This document shows positions 49,196-57,784 of a DNA stretch of 64,000 bases, one piece after another. The notes under the pieces are model-generated. The model had not been told where the DNA came from. It worked only from the letters and a program-made list of their open reading frames with translations, and did no database searches. The translations under genes were made by a program, and so were the position numbers. This DNA comes from SG-bin9 sp049323835 (GTDB lineage: Bacteria > Pseudomonadota > Alphaproteobacteria > Rhizobiales > Xanthobacteraceae). The stretch spans positions 69,896-133,895 of the forward strand of contig JBMOOJ010000056.1 of NCBI GenBank assembly GCA_049323835.1, given 5' to 3'. Numbering within the stretch: the first letter of the stretch is position 1; each line of letters opens with the position of its first letter.

Positions 49196-52162
49196 ATGCT
49201 GACGAAAAGACGAGATGGAGCCACAAACCGTTCGCGCCTGCAGGGCATCGCCGCAGGGCTTGCGTCCGGAGTTCTCGACCGCCGTTCGTTCCTGCGCAAA
49301 TCGGGTCTCGCCGCCGGTGGCGGTGCGGTGCTCGGGTTGTCGTCGTTCGGCTCGGTCCGCAAGGCCGAGGCCGGTCCGCAGGTCATCGGTGCGGCGACCG
49401 AACTGAAGAAGAACATCTGCACCCACTGTTCGGTGGGCTGCACGGTCATCGCCGAGGTTCAGAACGGCGTCTGGGTCGGCCAGGAATCGGGCTGGGACAG
49501 CCCGATCAATCGCGGCTCGCATTGCGCCAAGGGCGCGGCGGTGCGCGAACTGGTGCACGGCGACCGCCGCCTCAAGTATCCGATGAAGCTCGTCAATGGC
49601 GAGTGGCAGCGCGTGTCATGGGACAAGGCGATCGACGAGATCGGCGACAAGATGCTCGATATCCGCGCCAAGTCCGGCGCCGACTCGATGTACCTGCTCG
49701 GCTCGGCCAAGTTCTCGAACGAAGGCGCCTATCTGTTCCGCAAGTTCGCGGCGTTCTGGGGCACCAATACCATCGACCACCAGGCCCGCATCTGCCACTC
49801 GACGACCGTCGCCGGCGTCGCCAACACCTGGGGCTACGGTGCGCAGACCAACTCCTACAACGACATCCGCAACGCCAAGACCATTATCTTCATGGGGTCG
49901 AATGCGGCGGAGGCGCATCCGGTGTCGCTCCAGCACGTCCTGAGCGGCAAGGAGATCAACCGCGCCAACATGTTCGTGTTCGATCCGCGCTTCACGCGCA
50001 CGGCCGCGCATGCGACCGAGTATGTGCGCTTCCGCTCCGGGACCGACATCGCGGTCGTCTGGGGCATGCTGTACCACATCTTCGAGAACGGCTGGGAAGA
50101 CAAGCAGTTCATCCAGCAGCGCGTCTACGGCATGGATGAGATCCGCGCCGAGGTGAAAAAGTATCCTCCGGATGAAGTCGAACGCATCACCGGCATTCCC
50201 GGCGAACAGCTCAAGAAGGTCGCCGAGACTTTCGCCAAGCAGCGCCCGTCGACCTTCATCTGGTGCATGGGCGGCACGCAGCACACGGTCGGCACTGCGA
50301 ACGTTCGTGCCTACTGCAACCTTCTGCTTGCCACTGCAAACGTCGGCGCGTTCGGCACCGGTGCCAACATTTTCCGTGGCCACTGCAACGTGCAGGGCGC
50401 GACCGACCTCGGCCTCGATATCACGTCGCTGCCGCTCTACTACGGCCTCGTCGAGGGCGCATGGCGCCATTGGGGCCGGGTCTGGGATGTCAGCTACGAC
50501 TATCTGCAGTCGCGCTTCGACGAAGTGCCGGCCAAGGCCGGCCGTCCGGCGCGCACCCGCAAGCAGAACATGGAGACTCCAGGCATTCCGTGGACCCGCT
50601 GGTTCGACGCGACGCTGTCCAAGGCGGACGACGTCGACCAGAAGGATGCGGTCAAGGGCGTCTTCATCATGGGCCATGGCGGCAACACCATTCCGCGCAT
50701 GACCGAAATGGTGAAGGGGGTCGAGGCGCTCGAACTGCTCGTCGTGTGCGACCCGCATCCGACAACGTTCGCCGCGCTCTCCGGCCGCAAGAACGGCACG
50801 TATCTTCTGCCGATCTGCACCCAGTTCGAAACGTCGGGCTCGCGCACCGCCTCGAACCGCTCGCTCCAGTGGGGCGAGCAGGTGGTCAAGCCGATCTTCG
50901 AATCGAAGGACGACTACGAGGTCATCTACCGCATTTCGGAGAAGCTCGGATTCGCCGCCCAGATGTTCAAGAACATCAAGGTGGAGAACAAGCGGCCGGT
51001 ACCCGAGGATCTGTTGCGCGAGATCAATCGCGGCGGCTTCTCGACCGGTTATTCCGGCCAGTCGCCGGAGCGGCTCAAGGCGCACATGAAGAACCAGGAC
51101 AAGTTCGACCTGGTGACGCTGCGCGCCAAGGCGGATGTGCCGGAGGTCGGCGGCGACTACTACGGCCTGCCATGGCCGTGCTGGGGTACGCCGGCAATCA
51201 AGCATCCGGGCACCCACACGCTCTACAACGCCAGCCTTCATGTGAAGGATGGCGGCGGCACGTTCCGCGCCCGCTTCGGCGTCGTCTACGAGCAAAAACT
51301 CGCCGACGGCACAACCAAGGTGCACAACATGCTGTCGGAGGGTTCCTACAGCAAGGACTCGGAGATCAAGGACGGCTATCCCGAGTTCACCTACGGCGTG
51401 CTGAAGAAGCTCGGCTGGGACAAGGATCTGACGGAAGCCGAGCTTGCGACCATCACGCGCATCGGCGGCAACAATCCGGATAACGTCGGCTGGGCGATCG
51501 ATCTCTCGGGTGGCATCATCCGTGTCGCACTCGAGCACGGCTGTATCCCGTTCGGCAACGGCAAGGCCCGCGCGGTGGCGTGGAACCTGCCCGATCCGGT
51601 GCCGGTGCATCGCGAGCCGATCTATTCGCCGAAACCGGAACTGGTTGCGAAGTATCCGACGCGGCCTGACGGACGACAGTTCCGCATGGCCAACATCGGC
51701 TTCTCGATCCAGAAGGCCGCGGTGGACAAGGGGATCGCAAAGCAGTTCCCGATCATCCTCACCTCCGGCCGTCTCGTCGAGTACGAGGGCGGCGGCGAAG
51801 AGACTCGTTCGAACAAGTGGCTGGCCGAGTTGCAGCAGGACATGTTCGTCGAGATCAACCCCGCAGACGCGGCCGAGCGTGGCATCGCCGACGGCAGCTT
51901 CGTCTGGGTGACCGGTCCCGAAGCTGCCTCGAAGGCGCGCGTGAAAGCGCTGGTGACCGACCGCGTCGGCAAGGGCGTCGCGTTCATGCCCTTCCACTTC
52001 TCGGGCTGGTTCCAGGGCGTCGATCAGCGCGGCAACTACCCGAAGGGCACCGACCCGATCGTGCTTGGCGAAAGCGTCAACGCGGTGACAACCTATGGCT
52101 ACGATCCTGTGACCGGCATGCACGAAGGCAAGGCGACGCTTTGCCAGATCGCAGCGGCGTGA
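49196..52162 (+). CDS. fdhA: Formate dehydrogenase alpha subunit (Mo/W-bisMGD, periplasmic)
   Basis: A 988-residue catalytic subunit that oxidises formate to CO2. A Tat signal with DRRSFLRK (28-35) sends it to the periplasm. The [4Fe-4S] cysteines are Cys75, Cys78, Cys82 and Cys110 in NICTHCSVGC and GSHCAKG. The active-site metal ligand is Cys200 in ARICHSTTVAG, where E. coli FdoG has selenocysteine. The pterin-binding and molybdopterin dinucleotide domains follow, and it ends EGKATLCQIAAA. Length is usual for FdoG-type enzymes. It is followed at once by the beta and gamma genes. The start at 49196 gives the Tat signal; no strong ribosome binding site is visible. Confidence 0.96.
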   Translation: MLTKRRDGATNRSRLQGIAAGLASGVLDRRSFLRKSGLAAGGGAVLGLSSFGSVRKAEAGPQVIGAATELKKNICTHCSVGCTVIAEVQNGVWVGQESGWDSPINRGSHCAKGAAVRELVHGDRRLKYPMKLVNGEWQRVSWDKAIDEIGDKMLDIRAKSGADSMYLLGSAKFSNEGAYLFRKFAAFWGTNTIDHQARICHSTTVAGVANTWGYGAQTNSYNDIRNAKTIIFMGSNAAEAHPVSLQHVLSGKEINRANMFVFDPRFTRTAAHATEYVRFRSGTDIAVVWGMLYHIFENGWEDKQFIQQRVYGMDEIRAEVKKYPPDEVERITGIPGEQLKKVAETFAKQRPSTFIWCMGGTQHTVGTANVRAYCNLLLATANVGAFGTGANIFRGHCNVQGATDLGLDITSLPLYYGLVEGAWRHWGRVWDVSYDYLQSRFDEVPAKAGRPARTRKQNMETPGIPWTRWFDATLSKADDVDQKDAVKGVFIMGHGGNTIPRMTEMVKGVEALELLVVCDPHPTTFAALSGRKNGTYLLPICTQFETSGSRTASNRSLQWGEQVVKPIFESKDDYEVIYRISEKLGFAAQMFKNIKVENKRPVPEDLLREINRGGFSTGYSGQSPERLKAHMKNQDKFDLVTLRAKADVPEVGGDYYGLPWPCWGTPAIKHPGTHTLYNASLHVKDGGGTFRARFGVVYEQKLADGTTKVHNMLSEGSYSKDSEIKDGYPEFTYGVLKKLGWDKDLTEAELATITRIGGNNPDNVGWAIDLSGGIIRVALEHGCIPFGNGKARAVAWNLPDPVPVHREPIYSPKPELVAKYPTRPDGRQFRMANIGFSIQKAAVDKGIAKQFPIILTSGRLVEYEGGGEETRSNKWLAELQQDMFVEINPADAAERGIADGSFVWVTGPEAASKARVKALVTDRVGKGVAFMPFHFSGWFQGVDQRGNYPKGTDPIVLGESVNAVTTYGYDPVTGMHEGKATLCQIAAA

Positions 52163-52176
52163 GGGGGAGATAAACA

Positions 52177-52773
52177 ATGGCTCGCGTCAAATTTCTCTGT
52201 GATGCCGACCGCTGCATTGAATGCAATGCCTGCGTGACGGCCTGCAAAAACGAACATGACGTGCCGTGGGGCATCAACCGCCGGCGCGTCGTGACCATCA
52301 ACGACGGCAAGCCGGGCGAACGCTCGGTGTCGATGGCCTGCATGCACTGCACCGACGCGCCTTGCGCGGCGGTGTGTCCGGTGTCGTGCTTCTACACCAC
52401 GGCGGATGCGGTGGTGCTGCACTCGAAGGACCTGTGCATCGGCTGCGGTTACTGCTTCTACGCCTGTCCGTTCGGCGCGCCGCAGTACCCGAAGGTCGGC
52501 AACTTCGGTTCGCGCGGCAAGATGGACAAGTGCACCTACTGCGCCGGCGGTCCGGAAGCGGACTCGACGCCGGCCGAGTACGTCAAGTATGGCCAGAACC
52601 GCCTTGCTGAAGGCAAGCTGCCGATCTGCGCCGAGATGTGCTCGACCAAGTCGCTGCTCGCCGGTGACGGCGCGATCATCGCGGAAATCTACAAGGAGCG
52701 CGTGATGAAGCGCGGCTATGGCTCGGGAGCCTGGGGCTGGAAGACGGCCTACAAGGAAACCATTGCCAGCTGA
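52177..52773 (+). CDS. fdh3B: Formate dehydrogenase iron-sulfur (beta) subunit
   Basis: A 198-residue electron-transfer subunit with four [4Fe-4S] clusters. Cysteine sets are Cys13, 16, 19 and 23 (CIECNACVTACKNE), Cys55, 58, 63 and 67, Cys87, 90, 93 and 97 (CIGCGYCFYACPFGAP), and Cys119, 122 plus CAEMC. It lacks the C-terminal membrane helix of E. coli FdoH, so it is soluble and held by the alpha and gamma subunits. It lies 14 bases after fdhA with the start ATGGCTCGCG. Confidence 0.95.
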   Translation: MARVKFLCDADRCIECNACVTACKNEHDVPWGINRRRVVTINDGKPGERSVSMACMHCTDAPCAAVCPVSCFYTTADAVVLHSKDLCIGCGYCFYACPFGAPQYPKVGNFGSRGKMDKCTYCAGGPEADSTPAEYVKYGQNRLAEGKLPICAEMCSTKSLLAGDGAIIAEIYKERVMKRGYGSGAWGWKTAYKETIAS

Positions 52774-52835
52774 GACCCGCCGCCGCCGCGTTCGCGCGGC
52801 GGCGTTCGTGAACATGCGACGGAAGGTTGATGCCG

Positions 52836-53840
52836 ATGCCAAACCTGCTCACTCACATCAAGACGCTGTGCGCCGCTCTCGTCATTTCGCTCGCTGTCGC
52901 ATCTCCGGCGGCGGCGCAGCTTGTGTTCAAGCCGACCGCCGAGGCGGTGCAGGAGGACAAGTTGCTGAACGCGCTGAAGCAGGGTGACAGCATTTCGGGA
53001 CGCATCACCATTCCCGACCGGAATGCATCGAGCCTGATCCAGCCGGGCGGCACCCAGTGGCGCGACTTCCAGCGCTCGCAGCTTCCCTGGATCGGCGGCA
53101 TCGCCATCCTCGGGATGCTGGCGGCGCTGGTGCTGTTCTTCGTCATGCGCGGCCGCATCCGCGTCGAGCATGGTCTGGCTGGAACAACGATCCTGCGCTT
53201 TGCGATGTTCGAGCGCTTTGTGCACTGGGTGACGGCGACCTGCTTCATCATTCTCGCACTGTCGGGCCTCAACATCTCCTTCGGCCGCATGCTGATCATG
53301 CCGCTGTTCGGTCCCGAAGCGTTCGCGACCATGACGGCCTGGGGCAAGCTCGCGCACAACTACCTCGCGTTCCCGTTCATGATCGGTCTCGTGTTCATGT
53401 TCCTCGTCTGGATCAAGGACAACGTTCCCGGCCGGGTCGACGTCGAATGGCTGAAGCGTGGCGGCGGCCTCCTCAACAAGGGCGACCACCCGCCGGCGAA
53501 GCGCTTCAATGCCGGCCAGAAGATGATCTTCTGGATCGTCATCATTGGCGGCACGCTGATGTCGATCTCCGGCTGGTACATGCTCTTTCCGTACCTGCCG
53601 GCCAACGTCGGCGCGCTGCAGTTCTGGACGATCATTCATGCAATCGTGGCGATGCTGTTCGTCGCGGCGATGCTGGCCCATGCCTATATCGGCTCGATCG
53701 GCATGGAAGGCGCGTTCGATGCAATGGGGACCGGCGAGGTCGACCTCAACTGGGCCAAGGAGCATCACTCGCTCTGGGTCGAGGAGGAGCAAGGCAAGGG
53801 GCAGGCGCCAGGCGGCGCGCGCGCCCAGCCGGCCGAGTAG
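52836..53840 (+). CDS. Formate dehydrogenase cytochrome b (gamma) subunit
   Basis: A 334-residue membrane cytochrome that passes electrons from the beta subunit to quinone. After a signal peptide (ALVISLAVASPAAAQ) and a periplasmic stretch, the protein has a helix at about 93-110 and four further helices holding two b hemes: FERFVHWVTATCF, LAHNYLAFPF and IIHAIVAMLFVAAMLAHAYIG carry the likely His ligands. GGAAGG at 52821-52826 places the start at 52836. A terminator follows. Confidence 0.93.
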   Translation: MPNLLTHIKTLCAALVISLAVASPAAAQLVFKPTAEAVQEDKLLNALKQGDSISGRITIPDRNASSLIQPGGTQWRDFQRSQLPWIGGIAILGMLAALVLFFVMRGRIRVEHGLAGTTILRFAMFERFVHWVTATCFIILALSGLNISFGRMLIMPLFGPEAFATMTAWGKLAHNYLAFPFMIGLVFMFLVWIKDNVPGRVDVEWLKRGGGLLNKGDHPPAKRFNAGQKMIFWIVIIGGTLMSISGWYMLFPYLPANVGALQFWTIIHAIVAMLFVAAMLAHAYIGSIGMEGAFDAMGTGEVDLNWAKEHHSLWVEEEQGKGQAPGGARAQPAE

Positions 53841-53870
53841 GATTAGGTCAGACCGGATTTGACGTTATAT

Positions 53871-53907
53871 AAAGACCGTCCGGCCCTGCCGGGCGGTCTT
53901 TCGTTTT
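53871..53907 (+). terminator. Intrinsic terminator after the formate dehydrogenase genes
   Basis: A 13-bp stem, AAAGACCGTCCGG (53871-53883) with CCGGGCGGTCTTT (53889-53901), has one G-U wobble and a five-base loop, and is followed by CGTTTT. This is a textbook rho-independent terminator 30 bases past the gamma subunit stop. Confidence 0.9.
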
Positions 53908-53933
53908 GAGTGATGGTGGTTGCGGAGCGGGAC

Positions 53934-54461
53934 ATGCGGGTGATCGGGCTGGCCGGCTGGAGCGGGGCGGGGAAGACGACGCTGCTGGCGCGGGTGATTC
54001 CGCTTCTGATCGCGAGCGGCCTGAAGGTCTCGACCATCAAGCACGCCCATCATCGTTTTGATGTCGATACGCCAGGCAAGGATTCCTATGTGCATCGCGA
54101 AGCCGGTGCGACTGAGGTGCTGGTATCGTCGCGCAACCGCTGGGCGCTGATGCATGAGCTGCGCGGGGATGCCGAGCCGCCGCTGTCCGAACTGCTCGGC
54201 CAGCTGTCGCCGGTCGATCTCGTCATCGTCGAAGGCTTCAAGGCCGACCGTCATCCGAAGATCGAGGTACATCGCGAGGCGAACGACAAGGGTTTCCTCT
54301 TCCCCGGCGATCCAGCGATCGTCGGCATTGCGACCGATGCGAAGCCGCGCACGTCGCTTCCGGTCGTGCATGTCGACGATGTCGCTGCGGTCGCCGCACT
54401 GATCCGGACCAAGGCGGTTCGTCTCGCCGATTTGTTCGCTCCCGAACCCGCGCCGGGTTGA
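53934..54461 (+). CDS. mobB: Molybdopterin-guanine dinucleotide biosynthesis protein MobB
   Basis: A 175-residue GTP-binding partner of MobA. The P-loop is GLAGWSGAGKTTLL at about 5-18, HAHHRFD is a metal/phosphate site, and VDLVIVEGFKADRHPKIEVHR carries the family EGFK motif. I use ATG 53934 because the conserved MRVIGLAG start begins there. It is coupled to the canonical moeA three bases later and lies behind the formate dehydrogenase terminator, so it probably starts a new transcript. Confidence 0.92.
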   Translation: MRVIGLAGWSGAGKTTLLARVIPLLIASGLKVSTIKHAHHRFDVDTPGKDSYVHREAGATEVLVSSRNRWALMHELRGDAEPPLSELLGQLSPVDLVIVEGFKADRHPKIEVHREANDKGFLFPGDPAIVGIATDAKPRTSLPVVHVDDVAAVAALIRTKAVRLADLFAPEPAPG

Positions 54462-54463
54462 TC

Positions 54464-55717
54464 ATGGCGCAATTGTCCGACGACTGTTTTGCGTTCGGCG
54501 GTCCGATGATGCCGGTCGACGAAGCGACCGCAATCATCGCCTCGCGCATCACGCCGATAACGGAGCTTGAGGTTGTCGATCTTGCGCACGCCGATGGGCG
54601 CGTTCTTGCCGAGAATCTGGTCGCGCCATTGCCGCTGCCGCCGTTCACGAATTCGGCGGTCGATGGATATGCGGTGCATAGCCGCGATCTGCCAGCCGGC
54701 AACGAGCGCGCGCTTCCGGTAACCGGCCGTGTGCCCGCGGGCGCGGATGCATTTGAATGCCGCACCGGCGAGGCGGTCCGCGTCTTCACGGGAGCGCCGA
54801 TGCCACGAGGCGCCGATACCGTGTTCATGCAGGAAGACGTGCGGCTCGATGCATCGGGCCAGGTCGTCGTTCCGGCCGGCCTCAAGCCCGGTGCCAACGT
54901 CCGCCCAGCCGGCGAGGATATCGCGGAAGGCGGCACCGCGCTGCCGGCGGGCCGCCGGCTGCGGCCGCAGGACGTGGCGCTGATCGCGGCGCTCGGAGTG
55001 ACTGAAGTCAAAGTCCGCCGCCGCGTGAGGGTCGCGATCTTTTCGACGGGCAATGAGGTGGTCGCGCCGGGCTCGCCGCGCGGTCCGGTGCAACTCTACG
55101 ATTCAAACCGCTTCATGCTGCGGGCGATGCTGGTGCGGCTCGGCTGCGAGGTCACCGATTTCGGGATCCTGCGTGACGACCCGGCGACACTTGCGGCAAC
55201 GCTGAAAGAGGCGGCTGCGGGGAACGATCTCATCGTCACCTCCGGCGGCGTCTCGACAGGCGAAGAGGACCACGTGAAGGCCGCGGTCGAACGCGCAGGC
55301 GCGCTGACCTTGTGGCGGATGGCGATCAAGCCGGGGCGGCCGGTTGCCATGGGTGTCGTCGATGGGGCGGCTTTCATCGGGCTGCCGGGAAATCCGGTCG
55401 CGAGCTTTGTGACGTTTACCTATGTGGTGCGCCCGGCGGTGCTGGCGCTTGCCGGAACGACGCCGGAGCGGCTCGCCGCGACGCCGGTGCGCGCGGCCTT
55501 TACCTATGGAAAGAAGAGCGGCCGCCGCGAGTACGTGCGCGCGCATGTGCGCAGGGCAGCCGATGGCGCGGTCGAAGCGGTGAAGTTTCCGCGCGAGGGC
55601 GCGGGTCTGTTGTCGTCGCTGGTCGAAACGGACGGCCTGGTCGAACTTCCCGAAGACGCGACCCGGATCGAGCCGGGCCAGACGGTCGCGTTCTTTCCTT
55701 ACGCGGTACTGCTGTAG
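54464..55717 (+). CDS. moeA: Molybdopterin molybdotransferase MoeA (canonical)
   Basis: A 417-residue MoeA with all expected motifs: FTNSAVDGYAVHSRDL, TGAPMPRGADTVFMQEDV, AGEDIAEGG, STGNEVVAPG, SGGVSTGEEDHVKAA, KPGRPVAMG and LPGNPVASF. It inserts molybdate into adenylylated molybdopterin. This is the third MoeA-type gene in the window and the only one that is complete and free of fusions, so it is the best candidate for the housekeeping enzyme. Start ATG 54464 is chosen over the TTG that overlaps mobB. Confidence 0.93.
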   Translation: MAQLSDDCFAFGGPMMPVDEATAIIASRITPITELEVVDLAHADGRVLAENLVAPLPLPPFTNSAVDGYAVHSRDLPAGNERALPVTGRVPAGADAFECRTGEAVRVFTGAPMPRGADTVFMQEDVRLDASGQVVVPAGLKPGANVRPAGEDIAEGGTALPAGRRLRPQDVALIAALGVTEVKVRRRVRVAIFSTGNEVVAPGSPRGPVQLYDSNRFMLRAMLVRLGCEVTDFGILRDDPATLAATLKEAAAGNDLIVTSGGVSTGEEDHVKAAVERAGALTLWRMAIKPGRPVAMGVVDGAAFIGLPGNPVASFVTFTYVVRPAVLALAGTTPERLAATPVRAAFTYGKKSGRREYVRAHVRRAADGAVEAVKFPREGAGLLSSLVETDGLVELPEDATRIEPGQTVAFFPYAVLL

Positions 55718-55745
55718 CGGTACCGCGCCGAGATCAAAACGTGGC

Positions 55746-55901
55746 TTACGATCCGATCAGGTTATGGCCTGGATCGCCGAGTCGAACGCCGGTGGCGCTG
55801 GTGAAAGCGGCCGATCCCGAGCGCTGATAGCTGTCGAGGACGTAATAGGCTCCGACCGATGCGACGGCGATGAAAAGCACGGCTGCGATGAAGGCTTTCA
55901 T
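55746..55901 (-). CDS. Small single-pass membrane protein
   Basis: A 51-residue protein, MKAFIAAVLFIAVASVGAYYV at the start, with one membrane helix and a short periplasmic or cytoplasmic tail that ends RLGDPGHNLIGS. Similar tiny proteins with AFxxAVxxxVGAxYVLxxxQ patterns occur across Rhizobiales, as I recall, without known function. GGAAATGACC lies just upstream on the minus strand. It is transcribed against moeA and tusA. A real gene is likely but not proven. Confidence 0.55.
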   Translation of the reverse strand: MKAFIAAVLFIAVASVGAYYVLDSYQRSGSAAFTSATGVRLGDPGHNLIGS

Positions 55902-56088
55902 GGTCATTTCCCCGGTGGTTCTGAGCAAATCTGCTACCTTGATTTATGACGCCGGAACCACGCTAAATCAAGGAAATCCGGACAGAAATCGGCTTCCAAT
56001 CGGTCGCAGGGCGCCGGTATTGCGGCGCGGGATCGAGACGGCGCGACACGCGGTTGACGCTATCCGCCGGCTCAGCCATTGAAGCTCC

Positions 56089-56328
56089 ATGACGTTCACC
56101 AAACTCGATCTCTCCGGATTGAAATGTCCGCTGCCGGCGCTGAAGACGCGCAAGGCATTGAAGGGCATTTCGCCCGGCGACCGGCTTGAGGTGATCAGCA
56201 CCGATCCGCTCGCGGTGATCGACATTCCGGCGCTGATCCATCAAACCGGCGACCGGATCGAGATCATCGAGCGCATCGACAACCGCACGACGTTTCTCAT
56301 CGAAAAGATCAACGGAGCTTTGAGGTGA
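56089..56328 (+). CDS. tusA: Sulfur carrier protein TusA
   Basis: A 79-residue TusA/SirA-family protein. The persulfide cysteine lies in LKCPLPALKTRKALKG (CPxPxxxxK motif, Cys at residue 13). TusA shuttles sulfur between desulfurases and acceptors, and in E. coli influences molybdenum cofactor sulfuration along with FdhD. It overlaps the DUF971 gene by four bases, and its position by moeA and fdhD suggests a role in cofactor supply here. Confidence 0.92.
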   Translation: MTFTKLDLSGLKCPLPALKTRKALKGISPGDRLEVISTDPLAVIDIPALIHQTGDRIEIIERIDNRTTFLIEKINGALR

Positions 56329-56711
56329 GCGGCGCGGCGCTATCGAATCCGTGGCCGACCGAAATCCGGCTCGCAAAGGACAAGCGCACGTTGCACGTCG
56401 CCTTCGATGACGGGACGTCGTTCGCGCTGTCCGCTGAGTTGCTGCGGGTCCTCTCGCCGTCGGCGGAGGTGCAGGGCCATTCGGAAGCCGAGCGCAAAAC
56501 GGTTGGCGGCAAGCGCAACGTGCAGATCATGTCGATCGATACGGTCGGCAATTACGCGATCCGCATCAGCTTCGATGATATGCATTCGACCGGCATCTAC
56601 TCCTGGTCGTTTCTCAGCGAGACCGGCCGTCACGCGGAGACGCTGTTTCATAACTACCTGGTCGATCTCGCTGCCAAGGGGCTCGACCGTGACAAGCCGG
56701 GCATGCGATAG
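56325..56711 (+). CDS. DUF971 (gamma-butyrobetaine hydroxylase-like N-terminal) protein
   Basis: A 128-residue protein matching the DUF971 / GBBH-like N-terminal family: PTEIRLAKDKRTLHVAFDDGTSFALSAELLRVLSPSAEVQGH, then VQIMSIDTVGNYAIRISFDDMHSTGIYSWSFL. It has no own cysteine cluster here. In many genomes such proteins lie next to Fe-S or molybdenum genes (often Mrp), suggesting a role in cofactor assembly. Translation is coupled to tusA. Confidence 0.88.
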   Translation: MSGAALSNPWPTEIRLAKDKRTLHVAFDDGTSFALSAELLRVLSPSAEVQGHSEAERKTVGGKRNVQIMSIDTVGNYAIRISFDDMHSTGIYSWSFLSETGRHAETLFHNYLVDLAAKGLDRDKPGMR

Positions 56712-56754
56712 CCCGCTCGCGGATTGTTGAAATCGGTTCCGTCCCGGTGATTGT

Positions 56755-56769
56755 ATAGAACCCTTCTAT
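56755..56769. promoter_or_regulatory. Iron control element (Irr-box-like) before exbB
   Basis: ATAGAACCCTTCTAT is a perfect 6+3+6 inverted repeat with the TAGAA-N3-TTCTA core of the rhizobial iron control element. Iron control elements are known upstream of exbB-exbD-tonB and heme-uptake genes in Bradyrhizobium. It is about 125 bases before the preferred exbB start and has the same CCC spacer as the site upstream of formate dehydrogenase. A perfect TATCGCGATA palindrome lies a little further down at about 56789-56798. Confidence 0.75.
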
Positions 56770-56895
56770 TGTTGGGAGCGGTTCCCGCTATCGCGATAAT
56801 TGCTCTTGAACTTCAATGGCATGGCGATAGCCGTGGGCGGTGATCGGGTTACCGGCAGCTTTTCCGCGATGCATGAGCGTGGTACGGCACGTCAC

Positions 56896-57780
56896 ATGAA
56901 AAAGCCTTCCACTCTATCGTCGTTTGCCGTTCTCGTCGCGATCGCCGTGAGCCTGTTCGCAGCGCAGGCGATTGCCCAGCAGCCGGCCGCGCCGTCGCCG
57001 GCTTCGCAAAGCGTGCCCGCCGAGCAGGCTGCGCCCGCGCCGGCACAGAACGCCACGCTCGAACCCGCGCGGCCGCTGAAGCCGGCGGCGATGCCGCATG
57101 AGCTGTCGCCGTGGTCGATGTTCATGTCGGCGGACTGGGTCGTGAAGGCCGTCATGATCGGTCTCGCTTTCGCATCGCTGCTCACCTGGACGATCTTTGT
57201 CGCGAAATCGATCGAGCTTCTGATTGCTCGCCGGCGTGTCGAGCGTGATCTTGCCGCTGCCGCTGACGTGCGTTCGCTGGTCGAGGCGCAGCGCGGCGTT
57301 TCGGCGACCGGCGTTTCCGCAGCGTTCGTCAATGCGGCGCTGCACGAGGCGCGGCAGTCGGCAGGCATTTCGAGCGAACAGGGCGTGAAGGAACGTGCTG
57401 CGTCGAGCTTTGCCGAAATCACCCGCGCGGAGGCGCGGCGCATCCGCCTCGGCATGGGGCTGCTCGCCACCATCGGCTCGACGTCTCCTTTCGTGGGGCT
57501 GTTCGGCACCGTGTGGGGCATCATGAACAGCTTCATCGGTATCTCGAAATCACAGACCACGAACCTTGCGGTGGTTGCGCCGGGTATCGCCGAGGCGCTG
57601 CTCGCGACCGCTATTGGCCTCGTCGCCGCCATTCCCGCCGTCATCATCTACAATCACTTCTCGCGCCAGACGAAGACGTATCTGGAAATCGTCGGCCGCG
57701 CGTCCGGCGCCGCCGGCCGGTTATTGTCGCGCGATCTCGAACGCGCCCACGGCGGCGCGCTGTCGCGCGCGGCGGAGTAA
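56896..57780 (+). CDS. exbB: TonB system accessory protein ExbB
   Basis: A 294-residue inner-membrane proton-channel protein with an N-terminal signal peptide (SSFAVLVAIAVSLFAAQAIAQ) and a long Pro/Ala-rich periplasmic stretch, then three membrane segments. LLATIGSTSPFVGLFGTVWGIMNSFIGIS and APGIAEALLATAIGLVAAIPAVIIYN are the channel helices with family residues. I choose ATG 56896, which gives the signal peptide; in-frame ATGs at 56821 and 56869 would put 25 or 9 residues before it. It forms a complex with ExbD and TonB to power outer-membrane receptors. Confidence 0.92.
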   Translation: MKKPSTLSSFAVLVAIAVSLFAAQAIAQQPAAPSPASQSVPAEQAAPAPAQNATLEPARPLKPAAMPHELSPWSMFMSADWVVKAVMIGLAFASLLTWTIFVAKSIELLIARRRVERDLAAAADVRSLVEAQRGVSATGVSAAFVNAALHEARQSAGISSEQGVKERAASSFAEITRAEARRIRLGMGLLATIGSTSPFVGLFGTVWGIMNSFIGISKSQTTNLAVVAPGIAEALLATAIGLVAAIPAVIIYNHFSRQTKTYLEIVGRASGAAGRLLSRDLERAHGGALSRAAE

Positions 57781-57784
57781 CGTT

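Noticed and set aside
49793..49800. Possible selenocysteine codon in formate dehydrogenase
   Set aside because: The active-site codon is TGC (Cys200), not TGA, so no selenocysteine machinery is needed.
49616..52177. Very long open frame on the minus strand across fdhA (about 850 codons)
   Set aside because: It is a GC-rich shadow of the formate dehydrogenase alpha gene; the product is Arg/His/Asp-rich with no domain and no ribosome binding site.
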